From: Bryobacteraceae bacterium
Lineage (GTDB): Bacteria > Acidobacteriota > Terriglobia > Bryobacterales > Bryobacteraceae
Reading direction: 5' to 3'
DNA length: 46,836 bases
NCBI GenBank assembly: GCA_025928545.1
Contig: JAICJH010000052.1
Span: forward strand, 1-46,836
Shown here: piece by piece, positions 41,949 through 46,836 of the stretch
How the letters are laid out: each line of letters starts with the position of its first letter
Numbering within the stretch: position 1 is the stretch's first letter
Translations under genes and position numbers: made by a program
The notes under the pieces: generated by a model
The model's database searches: none
What the model saw: only the letters and a program-made list of their open reading frames with translations
Told to the model about the DNA's origin: nothing

Positions 41949-42941
41949 TTGACCATCCGTACATTTTTTCGGCTGTTTGCGCACGTCCAGATGCTGCCTA
42001 TTCTCGAAAGCGGCGAGGAAACTCTCGTCGGGGGCCAGGCTGTCATGGAGGGGGTGATGATGCGCGCACCCCATAGTTACTGCGTCGCGGTTCGCAAGCC
42101 CTCGGGTGAAATTGTCACCGAAGAGATGCCGGTGGCGCGTGTTTCGGAAAAGCGCAGCTATTTCAAGTGGCCGATTTTGCGGGGATTAGGGACGCTGGGC
42201 CAGGCAATGCAGCTCGGGATGCAGGCGCTCAAGTTTTCGGCAAACGCGGCGCTGGATGACGGAACGAAAGCGGCGGAGTCAAAGGTTGAGGCGAAGCCTG
42301 CCGTGTCGTCCTGGATGATGAATGGCCAGATCATTTTCTCAGTGGTGTTTTTTATCGTTCTGTATAAACTGGTGCCGCTGAAACTGACGGAGATGATCTC
42401 CACCTTCGCCCCGGCCATCAAGGGGCAGATTCTTTTCAATCTGGTGGATGGGCTGATTCGGTTGACAATTTTTGTCGGTTTCCTGTTGCTGCTGTCGCGG
42501 TCGAAAGATATCCGCCGCGTGTTTGAATATCACGGCGCGGAACACAAGGTTGTGTTCAACTTCGAATCCGGCAAGCCGGTGAATCTGGCGAATGCGCAGA
42601 GCTTTGTGACGTGGCATCCGCGCTGCGGCACCAGCTTCATGTTCGTGATCATGCTGATCTCGATGTTGGTCTACATGTTTATTCCGGTGCAGGGTTTTGT
42701 GGCCAAGCTGGCGATTCGCATTGCGTTTTTGCCGCTGATCGCGGGCCTGAGCTACGAACTCATCCGGTTCGCAGCCAAACGCCGCGGATCCTTCCTTTCG
42801 ATACTGACCGCGCCCGGACTCTGGACGCAGCGCATCACCACGAAGCCCCCGTCCGACGAGCAGGCTGAGGTGGCTATCTGCGCACTGCATGGCGCCATGG
42901 CGCTCGAAGAGCGTCAGGGCGGCGAACTGGTGATTGCCTAA
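41949..42941 (+). CDS. DUF1385 (YqhQ-like) membrane protein
   Basis: Predicted inner-membrane protein of 330 residues starting with TTG; AAAGGA ends 6 nt before it, which favours this start over the ATG at 41991. The DUF1385 core is clear: VGGQAVMEGVMMRAP, then helices near 125-145 and 160-180, YHGAEHKVVFNFE with conserved His-Gly-Ala-Glu-His, and TWHPRCGTSF. Function unknown, although YqhQ-type genes often lie directly before prfA, as here. The next ATG follows its stop by 6 nt. Confidence 0.9.
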   Translation: MTIRTFFRLFAHVQMLPILESGEETLVGGQAVMEGVMMRAPHSYCVAVRKPSGEIVTEEMPVARVSEKRSYFKWPILRGLGTLGQAMQLGMQALKFSANAALDDGTKAAESKVEAKPAVSSWMMNGQIIFSVVFFIVLYKLVPLKLTEMISTFAPAIKGQILFNLVDGLIRLTIFVGFLLLLSRSKDIRRVFEYHGAEHKVVFNFESGKPVNLANAQSFVTWHPRCGTSFMFVIMLISMLVYMFIPVQGFVAKLAIRIAFLPLIAGLSYELIRFAAKRRGSFLSILTAPGLWTQRITTKPPSDEQAEVAICALHGAMALEERQGGELVIA

Positions 42942-42947
42942 GCCCTC

Positions 42948-44018
42948 ATGAAATACCGCGACAAGCTGGACCAGATGGAGGCCCGCTACGCCGAATTGAC
43001 GGCGCAGATGGCAGACCCGGCAATTATCAGCGACGGCGATCAGTACAGAAAAGTCGCGAAGACGCACAGCGACATGACGGAAATCGTCAGCAAGTACCGT
43101 GAATACAAGGTCGCTGAGGACGAGTTAAATCAGGCGAAAGGGATGCTGAGCGAAGCCGATCCGGAGCTTCGTGAAATGGCCCAGCTTGAGATTGAAGGCG
43201 TGGAGCCGCGGATGGCGCAGATCGAGCAGGATCTGAAGATTCTGCTGCTGCCCAAAGATCCGCTGGATGAAAAAGACGTGGTGCTGGAAATCCGCGCGGG
43301 CGCCGGTGGCGACGAGGCCAGCCTGTTCGCGGCGGAAATATTCCGCATGTACCTGCGGTATGCGGAAACGCAGAAGTGGCGCGTCGAAGTGACGTCGCAG
43401 AGCGATTCCGCGGTGGGCGGTCTGAAGGAAGTACTGGCGCTCGTCAGCGGCCACCGGGTTTACAGCAGGATGAAGTTCGAGAGCGGCGTGCATCGCGTCC
43501 AGCGCGTGCCGGAAACCGAGCAGCAGGGGCGCGTGCATACTTCGGCGATTACGGTTGCGGTGCTGCCGGAAGCGGACGAAGTGGAAGTGAAGATCGAAGA
43601 AAAAGATATCCGCATCGACACGTTTTGTTCCTCGGGCCCGGGCGGCCAGTCGGTCAACACGACGTATTCGGCGGTGCGCATCACGCACTTGCCGACGCAG
43701 ACGATTGTTTCGTGCCAGGACGAGAAATCGCAGATCAAGAATCGCGCGAAGGCGATGCGCGTGCTGCGTTCGCGGCTGTACGAAATCGAATTGCAGAAGC
43801 AGCAGGACGCGATCGGGGCAGACCGCCGGGCGATGGTGGGCACCGGGGATCGCAGCGAAAAAATCCGCACCTATAATTTTCCGCAGAATCGCCTGACCGA
43901 TCACCGCATCGGCCTCACACTGCATCAGCTGGACCTGGTGATGCAGGGACGGCTGGATGCGATTATCGATGCGCTGGTGGCTCACTACCAGACCGAGAAG
44001 CTCGGCGAAGCGGCCTGA
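42948..44018 (+). CDS. prfA: Peptide chain release factor 1
   Basis: Predicted protein of 356 residues, the normal length. It reads UAA and UAG stop codons on the ribosome and releases the peptide. The codon-recognition tripeptide is Pro188-Glu189-Thr190 (RVPETE), the PxT form of RF1 as opposed to SPF of RF2. The catalytic GGQ is 232-234 (GPGGQSVN). It is coupled to the DUF1385 gene and followed 15 nt later by prmC, which methylates this Gln. Confidence 0.98.
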   Translation: MKYRDKLDQMEARYAELTAQMADPAIISDGDQYRKVAKTHSDMTEIVSKYREYKVAEDELNQAKGMLSEADPELREMAQLEIEGVEPRMAQIEQDLKILLLPKDPLDEKDVVLEIRAGAGGDEASLFAAEIFRMYLRYAETQKWRVEVTSQSDSAVGGLKEVLALVSGHRVYSRMKFESGVHRVQRVPETEQQGRVHTSAITVAVLPEADEVEVKIEEKDIRIDTFCSSGPGGQSVNTTYSAVRITHLPTQTIVSCQDEKSQIKNRAKAMRVLRSRLYEIELQKQQDAIGADRRAMVGTGDRSEKIRTYNFPQNRLTDHRIGLTLHQLDLVMQGRLDAIIDALVAHYQTEKLGEAA

Positions 44019-44033
44019 TCCCAGGCGAAATCC

Positions 44034-44861
44034 GTGACACTGCGCACCGCTGTTACTCAGGGCACCGAATTACTGGCGGCCTCGGGTGCAGGAGAACCGC
44101 GGCTTACTGCCGAGTTGCTTCTCTGCCACGCTGTCCATTGCGAACGGCCTTATCTCTACGCACATCCGGAGCAGGAGCTGCGCGAGGTGGAGTGGATCCA
44201 CTACGGGCGCTGGCTGCATGAGCGGATGCAGGGCAAGCCGCTCCAGTACATCACGAAGGTTCAGGAATTTTATGGACGGCCATTTCGGGTTTCGCCGGCG
44301 GTCTTGATTCCACGGCCTGAAACCGAATTGTTGGTTGAGGCTGTGCTGAAGAAGCGGCCTGCCACTCGCCGGATTGTGGATGTTGGGACCGGCTCCGGGG
44401 CGATTGGGGTGACGCTGGCGCTGGAATCCGGGGCTGCGGTTCTGGCGGTCGATATCTCGACGACTGCGTTGGGCGTGGCGTCGGAGAATGCGATGGCGTT
44501 GCGGGCGCGCTGTCAATTTATTGCAGCGGACCTGCTGAGTTCGGTTGGCGATGGAAGCATGGACGTGGTGGTTTCGAATCCTCCGTATGTTTCCTTGGAC
44601 AGCCGCGACGATATGCAGCGCGAGGTTCGAGACTGGGAACCGCATCTGGCGCTTTTTGCCGGCGCGACGGGGCTCGACGTTTATCGGCGATTAATACCGG
44701 AAGCGTGGCGAGTGCTTCAGCCTGGCGGGTTATTTGCGGTCGAACTGGGTTTCGGACAAGGCGAAGCCGTTGCGGGGCTGGCCGCGGACTGGCACAATGT
44801 AGAGGTTCTGAAGGATCTGGCCGGGATTCCGCGGGTGCTGGCGTGCGATAAGCCGCTATGA
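44034..44861 (+). CDS. prmC: Release factor glutamine N5-methyltransferase
   Basis: Predicted protein of 275 residues starting with GTG. The N-terminal helical domain binds the release factor; the Rossmann domain has DVGTGSGAIGV and the NPPY motif at 182-185 followed by VS, the hallmark of enzymes methylating Gln or Asn amides. It methylates the GGQ glutamine of RF1 and RF2. The prfA-prmC order is widespread. Confidence 0.96.
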   Translation: MTLRTAVTQGTELLAASGAGEPRLTAELLLCHAVHCERPYLYAHPEQELREVEWIHYGRWLHERMQGKPLQYITKVQEFYGRPFRVSPAVLIPRPETELLVEAVLKKRPATRRIVDVGTGSGAIGVTLALESGAAVLAVDISTTALGVASENAMALRARCQFIAADLLSSVGDGSMDVVVSNPPYVSLDSRDDMQREVRDWEPHLALFAGATGLDVYRRLIPEAWRVLQPGGLFAVELGFGQGEAVAGLAADWHNVEVLKDLAGIPRVLACDKPL

Positions 44862-44896
44862 GGACTTTCGTGTAAGGCTAGCATTGCCCCCGGTTG

Positions 44897-44902
44897 TAGA
44901 AT
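44897..44902 (+). promoter_or_regulatory. Candidate -10 box of hicBA
   Basis: TAGAAT ends 6 nt before the hicB ATG. No -35 is evident. The distance matches those of the other two toxin-antitoxin pairs in this window. Confidence 0.3.
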
Positions 44903-44908
44903 TGGCTT

Positions 44909-45100
44909 ATGAGCACGGCCCGTTATGTTCGCTGGCAAGATGGGGAAATGTGGCTCGGGTATTTTGAACAGTACCCTGATTACCTGACGCAAGGCGATTC
45001 CTTAAGCGACCTTGAAGAAAATCTTCGTGACTTGTACCGGGACCTGACCGGCGGCGAGATTCCCGGCGTCCGCAGCGTTGCCGAGCTGGCCGTTGGATGA
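44909..45100 (+). CDS. hicB: HicB-family antitoxin (short form)
   Basis: Predicted protein of 63 residues. The partial RNase H-like HicB fold is visible: YVRWQDGEMWLGYFEQYPDYLTQGDSL split over 6-33 and LSDLEENLRDLYRDL. The C-terminal DNA-binding domain of longer HicB proteins is missing, so it may not repress by itself. Its TGA overlaps the hicA ATG by 4 bp. Here antitoxin precedes toxin, opposite to the classic hicAB order. Confidence 0.88.
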   Translation: MSTARYVRWQDGEMWLGYFEQYPDYLTQGDSLSDLEENLRDLYRDLTGGEIPGVRSVAELAVG

Positions 45101-45282
45101 AGCGTATTGACCTGATCCGCAAACCGGAAGAAGCAGGATACGTGCTGATCCGGCACGGCGGGAGGCACGATTGGTATCAGAACCCTAAAACCGCTGACTG
45201 CCAACCTGTTCCTCGCCATCGTGAAATCAAAGATCATCTCGCAAAGCACATACTCGGAAAGCTGAAGGTCGGCCCGACATGA
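45097..45282 (+). CDS. hicA: HicA-family mRNA interferase toxin
   Basis: Predicted protein of 61 residues with the dsRBD-like HicA pattern: MKRIDLIRKPEEAGYVLIR, catalytic His24 in GGRHDWYQNP, VPRHREIKDHLAKHIL. HicA cuts mRNA without ribosomes and is held by HicB. All key residues are present. It ends 36 nt before dinB. Confidence 0.92.
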   Translation: MKRIDLIRKPEEAGYVLIRHGGRHDWYQNPKTADCQPVPRHREIKDHLAKHILGKLKVGPT

Positions 45283-45318
45283 AAGAGCGCCATCGGATGT
45301 AGTGGAGGCTTTCTGGCA

Positions 45319-46554
45319 ATGCGCACGTTCTTCCATGTCGATATGGACGCCTTCTTCGTCTCGGTCGAAGAGATCTTCGATCCAAACCTGAAGGGCAAGC
45401 CCGTGGTTGTCGGCGGCAAGAGCGACGAGCGCGGCGTGGTTTCGGCGGCATCGTACGCTGCCAGGAAGTTCGGAGTCCACTCGGCGATGCCGTTGCGGAC
45501 GGCATACAAGCTCTGTCCACAGGCGATCTTTGTGGAAGGCCATCCGGAGCGATACCGCGATTATTCGGGAAAAGTCTATGCCGTTCTTCAGCGCTTTTCG
45601 CCGCTTGTGGAAATGGCATCCGTAGATGAAGCCTATGTCGATATGACAGGTACGGAGCGGCTGTTGGGTCCGCCGTTGCGCGCCGCCCATTCATTGCATG
45701 AAGCGATGAAGAAGGATACCGGCCTGAATTGTTCGGTGGGAATTGCGACTTCGAAGCTGGTGGCCAAGATTGCTTCGGATCAGGCGAAGCCGAACGGGAT
45801 TCTTTCGGTAATGCCGGGAGTGGAAGCGAACTTTCTGGCGCCGCTGGAAGTTCGCCGCATCCCAGGCGTGGGTAAGGTGACGGAGAAAAACCTGCACGCA
45901 ATCGGGATCCGGCGTATCGGCGATCTGGCGCAGATGGAGGAAGCCGATTTGGAGGCCCGCTTCGGCAAATGGGGGCTCGCGCTCGCGGGTAAGGCGAGTG
46001 GTCTGGATGCCGGCGGATGGTTCGACGCGGAGGTTGGCGAGCGCGATCAGCCGAAATCCATCAGCCACGAACATACGTTCAACGTCGATACCCGCGATGT
46101 GGCTCAGATCGAGGCGACGTTGTCGCACCTGGCGGAAAAGGTGGGGCGGCGGTTGCGGGAACACGGGCTTCATGCGCGTGTGGTGCAGATTAAGCTGCGA
46201 TATTCGGATTTCACAACGCTGACGCGGGCACATTCGCTGCCTGCTCCGACGCAGATCGATATCGACCTGGTAGAGCAATCGCGGCGATTGCTGCATGCCA
46301 ACTGGGATAAGCGGCAGGCAGTTCGGCTCATCGGAATTCAGGCTTCGAGCTTCAGCGAGGAACAGGGGCAGTTGAACCTGATCGATGGCGGACGGGCCGA
46401 GCGGTGGCGGCAGGCGTTGGAGGCCACGGATAAACTGCGTGATCGCTTTGGAGAATCGGCTGTATCGCTGGGGTCCGGATTAAGGGGCAAGTATAAGGAG
46501 CGGGTTCAGGAAAATCCTGCGGCTTTGCCCGGAAAGGAACCGCGGCGTTCGTGA
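45319..46554 (+). CDS. dinB: DNA polymerase IV
   Basis: Predicted protein of 411 residues of the Y-family. Catalytic carboxylates Asp8 (HVDMDAFF), Asp103 and Glu104 (SVDEAYVD) are at the same positions as in Escherichia coli DinB; Phe13 is the steric gate. Thumb (about 170-235) includes RRIPGVGKVTEKNLHAIGI; the little finger follows, and QLNLI (351-355) is a likely beta-clamp-binding site. It copies damaged templates at low fidelity. GGAGG precedes the ATG by about 10 nt. I find no LexA-type operator in the short gap to hicA. Confidence 0.97.
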   Translation: MRTFFHVDMDAFFVSVEEIFDPNLKGKPVVVGGKSDERGVVSAASYAARKFGVHSAMPLRTAYKLCPQAIFVEGHPERYRDYSGKVYAVLQRFSPLVEMASVDEAYVDMTGTERLLGPPLRAAHSLHEAMKKDTGLNCSVGIATSKLVAKIASDQAKPNGILSVMPGVEANFLAPLEVRRIPGVGKVTEKNLHAIGIRRIGDLAQMEEADLEARFGKWGLALAGKASGLDAGGWFDAEVGERDQPKSISHEHTFNVDTRDVAQIEATLSHLAEKVGRRLREHGLHARVVQIKLRYSDFTTLTRAHSLPAPTQIDIDLVEQSRRLLHANWDKRQAVRLIGIQASSFSEEQGQLNLIDGGRAERWRQALEATDKLRDRFGESAVSLGSGLRGKYKERVQENPAALPGKEPRRS

Positions 46555-46564
46555 TCGGAAACTT

Positions 46565-46836
46565 CTATTGCACGCTGACGGTTACGTTCACATTCACCGT
46601 CTTCGGCGGGAAACACATGCGGTCATTGCAGGCCTGGTAACGCAGGGTTCCGGTCTGCGCCGCAGGACCGGTTTCGGCCGTCGCCGGCACCTTGAACTTC
46701 GTCACCAGATCGAAAGCTCCGGTCACCACCGAAATCGGCTTGCCTGCCGTAAACGTATACTGCTCGAGCTGCGGTTTGGGATAGGTGATGACGCCTTCCT
46801 GAAATGGTCCGCCTGTCCACTTGAGCACCAGCGGAA
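46565..46836 (-). CDS. DsbD N-terminal-domain protein, 5' end cut by window
   Basis: Only the last 90 or so residues are visible. The beta-rich segment ending TLRYQACNDRMCFPPKTVNV matches the DsbD N-terminal (DsbC-corrector) domain, which carries a redox Cys pair; here the cysteines are in QACNDRMCFPP. It would pass reducing power to periplasmic thiol proteins. The frame stays open to the right edge, so the start is outside. Whether a membrane DsbD part exists cannot be seen: the stop directly follows this domain, so it may be a stand-alone version or follow a thioredoxin-like part. Confidence 0.8.
   Translation of the reverse strand, partial: PLVLKWTGGPFQEGVITYPKPQLEQYTFTAGKPISVVTGAFDLVTKFKVPATAETGPAAQTGTLRYQACNDRMCFPPKTVNVNVTVSVQ

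Noticed and set aside
46369..46554. Loss of the beta-clamp motif in DinB
   Set aside because: The extreme C terminus lacks it, but QLNLI at 351-355 lies where many DinB proteins carry the clamp motif.
1..46836. CRISPR array or insertion sequence
   Set aside because: No regularly spaced repeat series, transposase-like frame or terminal inverted repeats were seen on either strand.

Overview
The window looks like chromosomal DNA of a GC-rich, free-living heterotroph, most likely an acidobacterium of the Solibacter/Bryobacter type. This placement is inferred from gene content: a DUF4159 protein, TAT-exported sulfatase and amidase, several ACS-type MFS carriers, a secreted sugar-isomerase-like TIM barrel, a PQQ alcohol dehydrogenase with a fused cytochrome c, and many secreted alpha/beta hydrolases. 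No 16S gene is present to confirm it. There is no prophage, insertion sequence or CRISPR array.

Layout. 0.4-2.8 kb: a DUF4159 protein and an M23 peptidase on the minus strand. 2.9-8.3 kb: a plus-strand run of signal peptidase I, an (alpha/alpha)6-barrel protein, a GT2-GT4 fusion glycosyltransferase and a sugar-phosphate isomerase-like protein. 8.3-13.7 kb: a sodium:solute symporter, a secreted jelly-roll protein with a clear terminator, an amidase, a small membrane protein and an esterase. 13.7-17.1 kb: a minus-strand operon of a HEAT-repeat protein, a sulfatase and an O-methyltransferase. Divergent from it at 17.28 kb is a 58-residue TTG-initiated Flp pilin gene. A near-perfect CRP-type operator lies between the two. 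17.6-25 kb: dienelactone hydrolase, two coupled MFS carriers, an Abhydrolase_10 protein, tRNA-Pro(UGG), an alpha/beta hydrolase with a structured ribosome-binding site, and a third MFS gene behind a fused shikimate kinase/dehydroquinate synthase. 26.8-32.7 kb: a cytochrome c and a four-gene efflux operon (TolC-like, YtcA, MdtN-like, MdtO-like).

32.7-38.2 kb is the accessory part. It holds a 0.6-kb spacer with a direct repeat, a DUF429 gene, a decayed duplicate of a small secreted-protein gene, brnTA, the intact copy of that gene, a helical-repeat protein, a DUF433/DUF5615 toxin-antitoxin pair and a YdeI-like gene. 38.3-41.9 kb carries a Rieske-fused FAD reductase downstream of a cytochrome c-PQQ dehydrogenase with the Asp-x-Asp lanthanide signature. 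41.9-44.9 kb is a housekeeping run of a YqhQ/DUF1385 protein, prfA and prmC, followed by hicBA and dinB. The right edge cuts a DsbD N-terminal-domain gene.

Points most worth following: the CRP palindrome beside a lone Flp pilin; three toxin-antitoxin pairs within 11 kb whose start codons all sit 6 nt behind a TANNNT box, suggesting leaderless transcripts; the duplicated fragments flanking brnTA; and the lanthanide-type PQQ dehydrogenase with its cytochrome at the N terminus.
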